A stretch of DNA of 34,272 nt from Candidatus Kaiserbacteria bacterium (GCA_020428685.1 JAGQMJ010000009.1:1-34272), one strand, 5' to 3'. Counted from the first letter of the stretch, positions 14,554 through 23,488 are shown. Translations and numbers: made by a program. Notes: generated by a model from the letters alone, not told the origin.

Positions 14554-15266
14554 TATTTATTTAAACCCAAACTTTTCAGTAGTGTAGTCAATTCATCGCC
14601 TTGTATCTTTCGGTATTGATTTGGTTTTAGCTTTTCAAGCTTTACATTCATGATGCGAACACGCTTGAGGTTTTGAACCTGATAGCCGAGAGCGGCGCAC
14701 ATGCGTCTAATCTGATGCTTTTTTCCCTCAGTAATGATAAGTGTGAACCGCTTTTCGTTTCTTTGGTTGGCTTCAATGGTGGCTGGTTTGGTGCGGTAGC
14801 CTTCTATGTCTACACCAAGTTCCATAGCCTTTTTAAACATTCCCGAGATAGGTTTGTCTACCAATACGTCATATTCCTTCTCGTGGTTTTCTTCAGGATC
14901 CAGTAGTGGTCCTGTAATACGACCGTCGTTTGAAAGGATGATGAGACCTTCTGAGTCTTTGTCTAGCCGGCCGACTGGCGCCACGTGTGTGATGCCATAG
15001 TCTGTCGCCAGTCGGCCGGCAATATCAACCTCTCCTTCAGCCGGAGAGTGAGTAATAATGCCACGGCCCTTGTAGTAGGCTAAATATGACTTAGCTTTGG
15101 TTTTTCCTTTGATTTCAACGACGTCAGACTCCACGACCTGTTGCCCCATAGTTGCCTTTTTGCCATTAATAATTACTTTCCCTTGTTCAATTAGGGTGTC
15201 AGATTCACGACGAGAAGCAACGCCGGTGTGGGCGAGGTACTTATTGATGCGCATAGGGAATTCCAT
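14553..15266 (-). CDS. rluF: 23S rRNA pseudouridine synthase, RluF type
   Basis: The protein has 237 residues from the chosen start. An N-terminal S4 RNA-binding domain (about 4-50, RINKYLAHTGVASRRESD) is followed by a RsuA/RluB/E/F catalytic domain with GRLDKDSEG, in which D102 is the catalytic aspartate. NGKKATMGQQV, HEKEYDVLVDKPI and RVRIMNVKL match RluF rather than RluB or RsuA. It lacks the long basic tail of E. coli RluF. The frame opens 7 codons earlier, but that region holds a TATAAT box (complement of 15276-15281) 9 nt before ATG 15266, so the later start is preferred. Confidence 0.88.
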   Translation of the reverse strand: MEFPMRINKYLAHTGVASRRESDTLIEQGKVIINGKKATMGQQVVESDVVEIKGKTKAKSYLAYYKGRGIITHSPAEGEVDIAGRLATDYGITHVAPVGRLDKDSEGLIILSNDGRITGPLLDPEENHEKEYDVLVDKPISGMFKKAMELGVDIEGYRTKPATIEANQRNEKRFTLIITEGKKHQIRRMCAALGYQVQNLKRVRIMNVKLEKLKPNQYRKIQGDELTTLLKSLGLNK

Positions 15267-15275
15267 AAGGCGCTG

Positions 15276-15281
15276 ATTATA
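15276..15281 (-). promoter_or_regulatory. -10 box of the pseudouridine synthase gene
   Basis: On the minus strand this reads TATAAT and ends 9 nt before the ATG at 15266. It rules out the longer upstream start. Confidence 0.65.
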
Positions 15282-15319
15282 ACACAAAGAACATTGTTTG
15301 ACAATGTTTTCAGTGTCTA

Positions 15320-15835
15320 CTAAAGGCTTGGAGTGATGTAGTACTGAAGCTCTGATGGATTCAGCTGGGCTGGGAGGTTGTTACCATCAATCACCATAGT
15401 GAATGGCAGATGGCTTACTCTCAGTGCTAAATCTTGTTCCTTTGAGTCTGCTGGTAGTGTGACTAAGGTAACTAAAGAAAAACGAGCGCTCTCACCAGCC
15501 GGTAAAAAGTATTGATTGTTTTTTATTTCCACATCCTCGCTCTCAGTCAGAATGATTCCAGCTGAAGTGCCAAGTATAGATGCTTCGTTATCACTGTCTA
15601 CAAATTCATATTCGATGTATGGAGATGCTTCGTCTGTTGTATCGCGTATGGCTCCGATAGGCATGACGAGATCACGAGTTGGAAAACCAAAATCAAAACT
15701 GATTGTATACAAGGCGGTGTTGTCGGTAATTCTGGTAGCAGTTTGACTGGTTGTAAAATATGCTTCAGAACTGATTGGTAGCAAAAAGATTAAGGCTGAA
15801 AAAAGGGCTGTTAGTTTCATTTTATTCGTATTCAT
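15320..15835 (-). CDS. Exported beta-rich protein, unknown
   Basis: The 171-residue protein has a signal peptide (about 1-25, ending SEA) and a mature part that is probably a single beta-sandwich: YTISFDFGFPTRDLVMPIGA, then IEYEFVDSDNEAS, then a C-terminal FTMVIDG stretch. It contains no Cys. No family is recognised. It is divergent from the ECF sigma gene, with its TAAAAT box overlapping the sigma -10 box, so the pair may share control. It does not show a sortase or lipoprotein signal. Confidence 0.68.
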   Translation of the reverse strand: MNTNKMKLTALFSALIFLLPISSEAYFTTSQTATRITDNTALYTISFDFGFPTRDLVMPIGAIRDTTDEASPYIEYEFVDSDNEASILGTSAGIILTESEDVEIKNNQYFLPAGESARFSLVTLVTLPADSKEQDLALRVSHLPFTMVIDGNNLPAQLNPSELQYYITPSL

Positions 15836-15841
15836 GTCAGT

Positions 15842-15851
15842 ATTTTACTAT
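15842..15851. promoter_or_regulatory. Overlapping divergent -10 boxes
   Basis: TAAAAT on the minus strand (complement of 15842-15847) is 6 nt before ATG 15835, and TACTAT on the plus strand (15846-15851) is 4 nt before ATG 15856. The two boxes share two base pairs, so the two promoters should exclude each other at any one moment. Confidence 0.55.
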
Positions 15852-15855
15852 ATTC

Positions 15856-16440
15856 ATGGAACAACCACTACAATTACCTCCGAGTGATGAGGAGCTGGTA
15901 GTAAAAACTCTGACTGACAAGAGCTATTTTGGTGAACTGGTTGATCGCTACGAGGCAAAGTTGTCTCGCTACGTAACTAGGCTGGGTGTCAATAATCCCG
16001 ATGACAAGCTAGATGTTCTCCAAGATATTTTCTTGAAAACTTACAGAAACTTAAATAGTTTCGACACCTCTATGAAATTCTCGTCATGGATTTATCGCAT
16101 TGCTCACAATGAAACAATTAGCTGGTATCGCAAGAAGAACGTCAGGCCGGAAGGTCACTTGATTGCTGAGAGTGATGAACTAATATCATTCTTGTCTTCC
16201 AGTGAAGAGGCGGCAGATATTAGTTTTGATAAAACCAAAAATGCCGAGGTGGTTGGTAAGGCTCTGGGAGAACTGGACGATAAGTATAGACAAGTTATCA
16301 TCCTGCGCTTTTTTGAGCACAAGGAATATGAAGAAATATCAGATATTTTAAAGGTGCCGGTCGGGTCGGTCGGTACCTTGCTGCACCGCGGGAAGAAGCA
16401 ATTAGCATCTGTCCTAAATCAGGATGAAATACGTATATAA
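15856..16440 (+). CDS. ECF-type sigma-70 family sigma factor
   Basis: The 194-residue protein has a sigma region 2 at about 25-95 (DVLQDIFLKTYRNLNSFD, then FSSWIYRIAHNETISWYRKK) and a region 4 helix-turn-helix at about 132-185 (LGELDDKYRQVIILRFF, then YEEISDILKVPVGSVGTLLH and RGKKQL). There is no region 1.1 or 3, as expected for an ECF sigma. The frame is open 27 codons upstream, but the ATG at 15856 fits the promoter spacing. A three-TM protein follows at once and is likely its membrane anti-sigma factor. Targets may include the giant surface protein downstream; this is inference. Confidence 0.92.
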   Translation: MEQPLQLPPSDEELVVKTLTDKSYFGELVDRYEAKLSRYVTRLGVNNPDDKLDVLQDIFLKTYRNLNSFDTSMKFSSWIYRIAHNETISWYRKKNVRPEGHLIAESDELISFLSSSEEAADISFDKTKNAEVVGKALGELDDKYRQVIILRFFEHKEYEEISDILKVPVGSVGTLLHRGKKQLASVLNQDEIRI

Positions 16441-16453
16441 AACATTGACACTT

Positions 16454-17386
16454 ATGAATCAAGAACCACAACAAAAAAATAACTCGCTCAAAGAATCACT
16501 GCTTAAACGCATTGAGTCTGAAGGTGTCTGCCCACGCTCAAGGCTATTTTTTACTTGTCAGGAGTGCTTCATCTGGTCTATTTGGCTCTTGTCGGTTGTG
16601 GTGGGTGCCTTTGCAGTCGCTGTTTCATTGTTTGTGGTAACTCATCATCAGTATGCTTTGTATGAAGCTACTCATGAAAACCTATTTACATTCATGGTTG
16701 AGGTGCTGCCATACATATGGATGGTTGTGTTTGGAGCGATGGTTTATTTGGCAGTCTTCAATCTGCGTCATACAAAGCGAGGTTACCGGTACTCCTTAGC
16801 TAGAATCCTTCTCAGTAGCTTAGTCTTAAGCTTTGCTGGCGGTTCGGCGATGCAGTTTTTTGGACTTGGATACTCGGTAGACAATATTCTTGGTCAGCAA
16901 ATGCCTGTCTATGTTTCTCAGGTAAAGCTAGAACAAAAACTCTGGCAGTGTCCAGATGAAGGGCGACTTATTGGAAAGATGGTCTTTTCTACAGTAGCTA
17001 CTGCGACAGCCCCAGCAAAAATAATTTTTGAAGATATGTATGGACAGCGCTGGGACATGGATATTAGCGAGCTGTCTGAGAGAGATGTAGCACTACTTAA
17101 TTCAAATCAGTCCGTCAGACTACTGGGTGAGATTAAGAATGAAAAGCTCAAGTCATTTCATGCTTGCGGCGTTTTCCCGTGGATGGTTAGCAAAGATGTG
17201 ACAATGGAAGACATGAGTCATGAGCGAGAAATGTTTATTGAGAGTGTGTACGATCATATGAAAAAGGCAGACGAAAGATTGGAGCTGCTTGAAAACGAAA
17301 CCTACTCGTCATCATCGCTAAAAAATGAAAGTGTTTGTGCAAATATTGCCGCGGTAAAACGCATGCCCGAAAAGTCTTCAAACTAG
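16454..17386 (+). CDS. Three-TM protein, putative anti-sigma factor
   Basis: The protein has 310 residues from ATG 16454 (an alternative ATG at 16424 overlaps the sigma gene by 17 nt). A cytosolic N-terminal stretch of about 35 residues contains TCQEC. Three membrane segments follow (about 37-62, 80-105 and 115-138), then an extracytoplasmic domain of about 170 residues with a predicted helical C-terminus. No HxxxCxxC zinc anti-sigma motif is present, and no family is recognised. The role is proposed only because it directly follows the ECF sigma gene and has a membrane topology suited to signal relay. Confidence 0.6.
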   Translation: MNQEPQQKNNSLKESLLKRIESEGVCPRSRLFFTCQECFIWSIWLLSVVVGAFAVAVSLFVVTHHQYALYEATHENLFTFMVEVLPYIWMVVFGAMVYLAVFNLRHTKRGYRYSLARILLSSLVLSFAGGSAMQFFGLGYSVDNILGQQMPVYVSQVKLEQKLWQCPDEGRLIGKMVFSTVATATAPAKIIFEDMYGQRWDMDISELSERDVALLNSNQSVRLLGEIKNEKLKSFHACGVFPWMVSKDVTMEDMSHEREMFIESVYDHMKKADERLELLENETYSSSSLKNESVCANIAAVKRMPEKSSN

Positions 17387-17421
17387 AATTCAAGGCTTGC
17401 TATTGCCAAAATCATATTTTA

Positions 17422-17439
17422 TTGCAATTACTTGCAATT
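17422..17439 (+). repeat. TTGCAATT direct repeat with 10-bp period
   Basis: TTGCAATT occurs at 17422-17429 and 17432-17439, exactly one helical turn apart, about 90 bp before the giant surface protein. Each copy contains the palindrome TTGCAA. A candidate binding site for a regulator. Confidence 0.4.
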
Positions 17440-17524
17440 CAAATTCATAGGAGTACCATTAAAAGAACACGACAATTTGGGTGGCGTGGTTATTGGTGTA
17501 CTTAATAGTTTAAGACCATTTACT

Positions 17525-20500
17525 ATGAATATTTTATCGATTACTCAAAATAGGTTCACGGCGCAATTTTTTGCTGTGCTAACTATTTTTTCTTTATTAA
17601 TGACCGCTTTTCCAGTGGCCTTTTTTGTAGCTGAGGCCGCCAGTACCGGTGTCACAATCAATAAGACTACTGAAACAACTCCAGTGGACGTGCAGGCAAA
17701 CTTTGTAGTTTCGTCTATCACAAGTGGGCCAGCGACGCCTGATACTGTTTTTTCGGTATCTGACGGAGGTAATGGTGGTTCGTTTTACAACGGTACAGTT
17801 GGAGGTGCTTGTAACTCAGTCTCAGCTGACTCAAATAATTACTTTGATATCAATCAAAACCAAGGTGTCTGCTACGCCAACTCGACTCCCGGAGTCTACA
17901 CAATAACCGTTCAACTATTTGATGCGATTGGTGGAAATGCAATCGGCGAACCAAAGACTCTCGAGATTACTGTCACAGAAGGAGTGGTTGAAGATGAGAG
18001 AAAGGTTGATATTTGTCACGCAACTGGCAATGGATTCAATTTCCAGAATGTAAATCAAAATAGTATTGGAGTTGCGCACGGCTCAGCTGGTGCCAACGAT
18101 GGCGACATTATTCCAGTGATTCCTGATTTCTACGACGGTCAAAATCTCGCTACTATGTATGGCGCACATACTGGAGCTGAACTTCTGGCTTTTGGTTGTG
18201 TGCCACCAGTTATCAACCATAACGACATCAAGTTACTTACAGCTTGTAAGGTAGATGAGACTGAAGAGCCGATTTCTGGCTGGGAAATGACTTTCACAAA
18301 CAGTGCTGATGTTTACACTTTAGAGACTGGTGCTGATGGTTGTGTATCTAAAGAAGTGAATGTGTTTGCTGGTCCATGGTTTGTTATTGAAGAGTCTAGA
18401 GAAGATTGGGTGCAGGAAGATGTGTACACATATTTTGGAGAAGTTGTTGATATGCAAGGTTATGACGCTTGTAAGTTCTTCGACATAACTAAAGTTACCA
18501 CCAACCAATCTCAATCAATCATTGCTGAGCCAGACTACACCTGCTTCTTTATGAACTCAGAGGTGATTGAAGAGCCGATTTGTGAAAACCTGCTTGATAA
18601 TGGCTCGTTTGAAGCAGATGTTGTGACAAATGCTTCTAAGTGGCAAAAATTCCTCAATGTCACTGGATGGCTGACTCAAAAAACAGCTGATGATTCAGCT
18701 ACCACTCTAGAAATCCATCGTGACTGGAGCAGTAATGAGGCGGCTGATGGAGCGCAGTATGTAGAATTGGACGGCGACCACTCAACTAAAGTGCTACAGA
18801 CAGTGGCTACTATCCCTGACGCTACTTATGAGTTGTCTTGGGCTTTTGCGCCACGGCACGGTATTGCTGCAGAACAGAATCATCTTTCGGTCCAAGTGAA
18901 TGGAGTAGAAAAAATGTCGGCTGGTCCAGCAACTGGAAGTGCTGGTTTGGATGCGGCCGATTGGTCAAGAAATTCTATTGGCTTCGTAGCTGATTCAGCT
19001 TCGACCGAGATTTCTTTCGCAGACATTGGTCCGAGCAATTCATTTGGAACTTTCCTCGATGATGCTCAGTTGTGTCTAGTGCGAAAGCCAGACCCAAAGC
19101 CACCGGTTTGTACTATTACTCTCACCAGCGATGACACAAACACAGTAGAAGAAAAAGGTGGTGCGTTTGCAAAGATTTTAAGCTTCATCCATCCAAACTG
19201 GACTACAGCACTAGCTGGCGCAAGTTGGATTTGGGGTGATGACGGAGTAGTTGCTCCGACAACTGACGAAACTCAGACTTTTGTAAATCAGTTTGGTTGG
19301 GGTCTGGCTTCGGTTACACACGCCACTTTGACCATCGCGGCTGATAATTCATTTTCAGCTGACCTAAACGGTGGTTTGGCAGGTGAAGACCTGGGCGAGT
19401 TCAATTTCTCAGCGACCAAGAGCTATGATGTGACGAGTTTGGTAAATAGTGGCAATAATGAGTTGATGGTGAAGGTGAAGAATTTTGGTGGTAGTTCAAA
19501 CCCAGCACAAAATCCAGCCGGTCTATACTACAAGCTAGAAATATCTGGTGAGGGAGAAGGTTGTGATATTCCTTACGAAGAAGAACCTGTTTATGGTTGT
19601 ATGGACCCCTTAGCGACCAACTACAACCCTGCAGCGACAGAAGAAGGTGAGGTGGTTTGTGAATATGCGCCAAAGTACGGTGATTACTGTGGTGATGACG
19701 AGATAAATCAGGTATGGGAACAGTGTGATGGTGCTGACGTAGCTGAGGGTGAACAGTGTACAGATTATTGTACTTTGGCCAATCAATGTTCAATGGAGCA
19801 GCTGGTCAAGATTACGCTAGATGATAATGCGCCAGCTTCATATTCATTTGATGGAGAAATCTACCTTGGCTCAGCAACCAATCCGATTCCAAATGGAACG
19901 TGGTTCAACTTTGCTGAACTAGGAGACGCAGCCGTAAATACGATTGCAAACGCAGCTGATGGACTGGCTGTAGAGCGAAAAGCTGATGAATTGCGTCTGG
20001 CTGTAAAGGGTGGAAATTCTAGAACTAAGTTCGATTATGCTTTTGGTAAGATTGAAACAAAGGGGATTGAGCTCGGTACAATCGACAAGCAGCCAATCGC
20101 TGGCTGGCCACTTGAAACTTCAGGAAGTTACCCTGATGTCTTTAGCAAGGATGGAAATGAAGGTATTGATTTCAAATTATGGATGACAACCGGTAATGAT
20201 TCTGTGGCCGTGAAGGTGAATCAAGGTGAGAAGTATGACTGTGATGAATGTAAGGCTGAGGTTGAGGCGCGTATCGTGGTGAGAGATTCTGATGGCGCAG
20301 AAATCACCAATGGTGGTCTCGGTAACCTGCTACCACAAGTAATCCTAGGAGACGGCAGTACGGTAGCTTTTGGTGACTGGTTTAAGGTGTCTGAAGTATC
20401 GACTGGTACTTCTGCAGTTTGGATTGATGACGCTGAAACTGTAACCAACTTCAGTAATCCAGCTACTAAAGAAGGTTTGTTTGTGAGTCGAGAAGGTGAC

Positions 20501-21712
20501 GGAAAAGTAAAGATTGCTCTCTACGGCTTCCATAATCCTGGCGGAGATACAAACTTCGAGTCTTTGCGAGCAACGATAGAATTCAACGACGCAAAGATTG
20601 TTGGTGGAGCGACAACTCAGCTACCAAGTAACTACAAGCTAGAAAATCACTCAGAAACAGATGCTGTAAATTCAAATGATAACTTTGATTCATTTAGTGA
20701 AGCAGCCAATCTCGAGTCAGTAGACTTTGATTTCTGGGTAGATACAGCTGCAGACGGTATCACTATTACTCTAGATGAAGACGAGGTGGCTACCTGTGAC
20801 GATGATACTGACCCTAAAGATCCAGTTGATCCGGAGCCAAAGACTTACACAATTGAAGGTTACAAGTACGTAATGTCTAGTACCACAAGTGCTGTGCCAT
20901 ACGCTGGCTGGACTATCTATGCTTCAAATGGAGTAGATGACCCACTTAGTACGACAACCGACAGTAATGGTAGGTACTACTTTGAGGTTGAGGCAGGGAG
21001 CTGGACTGTAAGTGAAGAAATGCCAGAAGGTTGGCATCAAGTACAGGTTCATCAGAGTGATTACATTACTTTGACTGATGATGAGCCGTTGGTTTGTGAC
21101 TTTGTAGTTGCAGACCATGAGCCAGTACAGTACTTGCGAATCTCAGAAGCGATTGATCAAGATGAGTTGGTTGATTGGTTTGAAGGCTACAGCTGTAGCT
21201 TCTACAACGAAATGGACGAGGAAGACTCAGTTGATCCAGAAGAGGAGCCAGAGAATCCAGTTGTTACTACAAACAATGGAGGTCGAAGTTCAGGTGGTCG
21301 CCCTAGACAGGCTGCACCAACTCCATTGGTCTTGGGTGCTGCTACAACCAACTTCTGCCCGTTCTTGGTAGATTACATGCAGATGGGAGCAAATAATGAC
21401 AGGATTGAAGTGATGAAGTTGCAGATGTTCCTAAATATCTTTGTCGCTCCAAATCCAGTCACAGGAGTATTTGGTGAAATCACAAGCACAAACGTAAAGA
21501 CTTTCCAGGAGAAGTATCGAACTGAAATTCTAGACCCGTGGTTCAATCTAGGAATCGTGCCACACAATCGTCCTACAGGGTTTGTTTACAAGACGACTCT
21601 ATGGAAGATAAATAGCATCGTGTGTCCAGATTATGCAACTTTGCCGCAGTTTGAAGGGGAGAGCCTTTCATCAAATGTGGCTCTAAACTTGAGTACATCA
21701 ATTAGCGATTAA
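17525..21712 (+). CDS. Giant multi-domain cell-surface protein
   Basis: The protein has about 1395 residues from ATG 17525, where a signal peptide begins (1-40, ending AEAAS); an upstream TTG start at 17432 is rejected. Visible parts in order: a beta domain; a CHATG segment (about 163); a DUF642-like domain from NLLDNGSFEAD (about 353); a jelly-roll-like domain starting ASWIWGDDG (about 565) and ending NPAGLYYKLEI; a GCMDPLATNYNPAA calcium-type repeat (about 691); a Cys-rich CGDDEINQVWEQCD segment; two tandem homologous beta modules (nt about 19800-20240 and 20256-20805); an SdrD-B/SpaA-like domain (about 1107-1240); a disordered linker; and the Patescibacteria-type peptidoglycan-binding-like domain (about 1277-1372). 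Likely an adhesin or stalk protein. It follows the sigma/anti-sigma pair. Confidence 0.85.
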   Translation: MNILSITQNRFTAQFFAVLTIFSLLMTAFPVAFFVAEAASTGVTINKTTETTPVDVQANFVVSSITSGPATPDTVFSVSDGGNGGSFYNGTVGGACNSVSADSNNYFDINQNQGVCYANSTPGVYTITVQLFDAIGGNAIGEPKTLEITVTEGVVEDERKVDICHATGNGFNFQNVNQNSIGVAHGSAGANDGDIIPVIPDFYDGQNLATMYGAHTGAELLAFGCVPPVINHNDIKLLTACKVDETEEPISGWEMTFTNSADVYTLETGADGCVSKEVNVFAGPWFVIEESREDWVQEDVYTYFGEVVDMQGYDACKFFDITKVTTNQSQSIIAEPDYTCFFMNSEVIEEPICENLLDNGSFEADVVTNASKWQKFLNVTGWLTQKTADDSATTLEIHRDWSSNEAADGAQYVELDGDHSTKVLQTVATIPDATYELSWAFAPRHGIAAEQNHLSVQVNGVEKMSAGPATGSAGLDAADWSRNSIGFVADSASTEISFADIGPSNSFGTFLDDAQLCLVRKPDPKPPVCTITLTSDDTNTVEEKGGAFAKILSFIHPNWTTALAGASWIWGDDGVVAPTTDETQTFVNQFGWGLASVTHATLTIAADNSFSADLNGGLAGEDLGEFNFSATKSYDVTSLVNSGNNELMVKVKNFGGSSNPAQNPAGLYYKLEISGEGEGCDIPYEEEPVYGCMDPLATNYNPAATEEGEVVCEYAPKYGDYCGDDEINQVWEQCDGADVAEGEQCTDYCTLANQCSMEQLVKITLDDNAPASYSFDGEIYLGSATNPIPNGTWFNFAELGDAAVNTIANAADGLAVERKADELRLAVKGGNSRTKFDYAFGKIETKGIELGTIDKQPIAGWPLETSGSYPDVFSKDGNEGIDFKLWMTTGNDSVAVKVNQGEKYDCDECKAEVEARIVVRDSDGAEITNGGLGNLLPQVILGDGSTVAFGDWFKVSEVSTGTSAVWIDDAETVTNFSNPATKEGLFVSREGDGKVKIALYGFHNPGGDTNFESLRATIEFNDAKIVGGATTQLPSNYKLENHSETDAVNSNDNFDSFSEAANLESVDFDFWVDTAADGITITLDEDEVATCDDDTDPKDPVDPEPKTYTIEGYKYVMSSTTSAVPYAGWTIYASNGVDDPLSTTTDSNGRYYFEVEAGSWTVSEEMPEGWHQVQVHQSDYITLTDDEPLVCDFVVADHEPVQYLRISEAIDQDELVDWFEGYSCSFYNEMDEEDSVDPEEEPENPVVTTNNGGRSSGGRPRQAAPTPLVLGAATTNFCPFLVDYMQMGANNDRIEVMKLQMFLNIFVAPNPVTGVFGEITSTNVKTFQEKYRTEILDPWFNLGIVPHNRPTGFVYKTTLWKINSIVCPDYATLPQFEGESLSSNVALNLSTSISD

Positions 21713-21725
21713 TCAATAATCGTGT

Positions 21726-21760
21726 CAAGAAAGACCCTATACACAGGGTCTTTCTTGTTT
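21726..21760 (+). terminator. Intrinsic terminator
   Basis: CAAGAAAGACCCT (21726-21738) pairs perfectly with AGGGTCTTTCTTG (21745-21757) around ATACAC, followed by TTT. Confidence 0.88.
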
Positions 21761-21764
21761 GCTA

Positions 21765-21793
21765 TTGACAAAACGTCAAATTATTACTTAAAT
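21765..21793 (+). promoter_or_regulatory. Promoter of the CAP-domain gene
   Basis: A consensus -35 TTGACA (21765-21770), a 17-bp spacer and a -10 TTAAAT (21788-21793) end 7 nt before the ATG at 21801. This is the best full promoter in the window and again predicts a leaderless start. Confidence 0.72.
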
Positions 21794-21800
21794 ATAGGTA

Positions 21801-23003
21801 ATGAACCCAGAAAATGAAATGGAAGAGGGGAGTCGCTATGCTTTAAGTAACCTGCAAAAGCTGGCTATGTCTATCATGTCCGTGTTGGCGGTTATTACTT
21901 TTCTGGGTGCAAATCTACAGGCTATTTTTTGGCAATCATCTGATTGGCTAGTTTCTACAGTTTTACCAGCTGTGGTAGTTGATTTGACCAATGATGAAAG
22001 AGCTGAAAATTCGGCTCAGCCTTTACGACGCAATTCTACTTTAGATGCAGCAGCCAAAATGAAGGCTGAGCATATGGCAAAGAACGAATACTTTTCTCAC
22101 TTTAGTCCTGCTGGAGTTTCGCCTTGGCATTGGTTTGATGAAGCTGGTTATGTCTATGCTCATGCTGGTGAAAACCTCGCTATCCATTTTACAGATTCGT
22201 CTGAGGTGGTTGAGGCATGGATGAAGTCTCCAACCCACAGACAAAATATAGTCAGTGGTTTGTATACTGAGATTGGAGTTGGTACAGCCAAAGGAAAATA
22301 CGAAGGTTATGACACGGTTTATGTGGTGCAGTTGTTTGGTGCGCCAGCGGTAGTACCGGTGGTTAAAGAACCTGAGTCTACTGAGGTAGCTGTAGCAGAG
22401 CCTGCGCCAACTCCAGCTGTAGTCACGCCTGCAGTGACAGAGATTGCATCAGAAGCCTCTCTAGAAGGCGTTGAGATTTTACCTGAAGTAGCAGGTGAGC
22501 TGGCTTTATCAAATGTGTCGTCAGAAGTGGTGCTTGAGTCTGAATTGGAATCTGAAGCAGTTGCGGATGATTCTTTGGAGATATTGGTCGAAAATGAAAC
22601 TCAACTCCCCCAGCCTGTTTTTGAAATAAATGAAGCTGAAAGTGTTGTTGTGCCTGAAGCAGACATTGCGCCGCAACAAATCAGTGTAGATGATGATGTG
22701 GTTGTGGTTGAGTCTCCTATCATTTCTACTTCCTCTGGTCTGGCAGTGGCGCAGATTACGACTCCAAATGATGGTCATGCAGGAGCGACAGTAGCTTCTG
22801 TGGCTACGCAGCCAAACTTACTCTTGCAGTCAGTCTACATGGTGCTTGGGGTTTTGGTTCTGATTTTGCTTAGCATTTCTATTGTTATGGAAGCCCGTCG
22901 TTTTCACTATATGCAAGTGGCCTATGGTTTTATGTTGCTTTTCGGTATGGGTGGACTATGGTTTGTTCATACGCTCCTGACTTCAGGCGCTGTGATTGTG
23001 TAG
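21801..23003 (+). CDS. CAP-domain (SCP/YkwD-like) membrane protein
   Basis: The 400-residue protein has an N-terminal membrane segment (about 22-42) and an extracytoplasmic CAP domain (about 59-181) with the conserved residues of the CAP cavity: H100 in YFSHFSP, E124 in GENLA and H146 in SPTHRQNI. A long Val/Glu/Pro-rich linker (about 185-330) and two C-terminal membrane segments (about 347-363 and 370-395) follow. CAP proteins bind lipids, glycans or peptides, and some are proteases; the activity here is unknown. The gene has its own TTGACA/TTAAAT promoter just after the terminator of the giant surface protein. Confidence 0.88.
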   Translation: MNPENEMEEGSRYALSNLQKLAMSIMSVLAVITFLGANLQAIFWQSSDWLVSTVLPAVVVDLTNDERAENSAQPLRRNSTLDAAAKMKAEHMAKNEYFSHFSPAGVSPWHWFDEAGYVYAHAGENLAIHFTDSSEVVEAWMKSPTHRQNIVSGLYTEIGVGTAKGKYEGYDTVYVVQLFGAPAVVPVVKEPESTEVAVAEPAPTPAVVTPAVTEIASEASLEGVEILPEVAGELALSNVSSEVVLESELESEAVADDSLEILVENETQLPQPVFEINEAESVVVPEADIAPQQISVDDDVVVVESPIISTSSGLAVAQITTPNDGHAGATVASVATQPNLLLQSVYMVLGVLVLILLSISIVMEARRFHYMQVAYGFMLLFGMGGLWFVHTLLTSGAVIV

Positions 23004-23032
23004 TTGGTCTCTAGCACTCTGGCTTGTATACT
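23004..23032 (+). promoter_or_regulatory. umuD promoter
   Basis: TTGGTC (23004-23009), 17 bp, TATACT (23027-23032), then 9 nt to the ATG at 23042. No clear LexA operator is seen. Confidence 0.55.
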
Positions 23033-23041
23033 GAGTGTAAT

Positions 23042-23488
23042 ATGAAACCAACCAAAGAAACCATTGTGCGCTCCGTTTCTCCTGCTCAGTCTGGCAGTAA
23101 GCTTTCTCAGCCATTGTACGCTTCTCAACCAGCGGCTGGTTTTCCTGCACCGGGAGATGATCTGGTTGAACAGCCTTTGGATTTGAATGACTTATTGATA
23201 GATAATCCCAGTGCTACTTTCTTCGTGCGTGTAGCTGGTGACTCTATGGAAGGTGCCAAAATCTTCGACGGCGATATTTTGGTGGTTGATCGTTCGGTAG
23301 AAGCTGTGGCTGGAAAGATAGTGGTGGCGGCTGTCTATGGTGAATTGGTGGTAAAGCGCCTCCAAAAAACCAAGTCTGGTCTGGCACTAGTTTCCGAAAA
23401 TGAATCCTACTCTCCTATCTTCATTGATGATGTGGAAGAATGTTACGTCTGGGGCGTAGTAATTGGTGGTGTCAGAGTGCTGTCGTAA
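23042..23488 (+). CDS. umuD: UmuD-type S24 peptidase (pol V subunit)
   Basis: The 148-residue protein is like UmuD and has no DNA-binding domain, so it is not a LexA repressor. The self-cleavage site is A32-G33 in AAGFPAPGDD, followed by LVEQPLDLNDLLIDNPSATF, which matches UmuD closely. Catalytic S68 lies in VAGDSM and K105 in VVKRLQ. In E. coli RecA-stimulated self-cleavage gives UmuD', which joins UmuC to form DNA polymerase V. The upstream in-frame TTG/other codons at 23024 are rejected in favour of the ATG at 23042, which follows a TATACT box by 9 nt. umuC lies 1.75 kb downstream and is not in the same operon. Confidence 0.92.
   Translation: MKPTKETIVRSVSPAQSGSKLSQPLYASQPAAGFPAPGDDLVEQPLDLNDLLIDNPSATFFVRVAGDSMEGAKIFDGDILVVDRSVEAVAGKIVVAAVYGELVVKRLQKTKSGLALVSENESYSPIFIDDVEECYVWGVVIGGVRVLS

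Noticed and set aside
17432-17524. TTG start for the giant surface protein
   Set aside because: It would add 31 residues before a textbook signal peptide and has no ribosome binding site; ATG 17525 starts the signal peptide directly.
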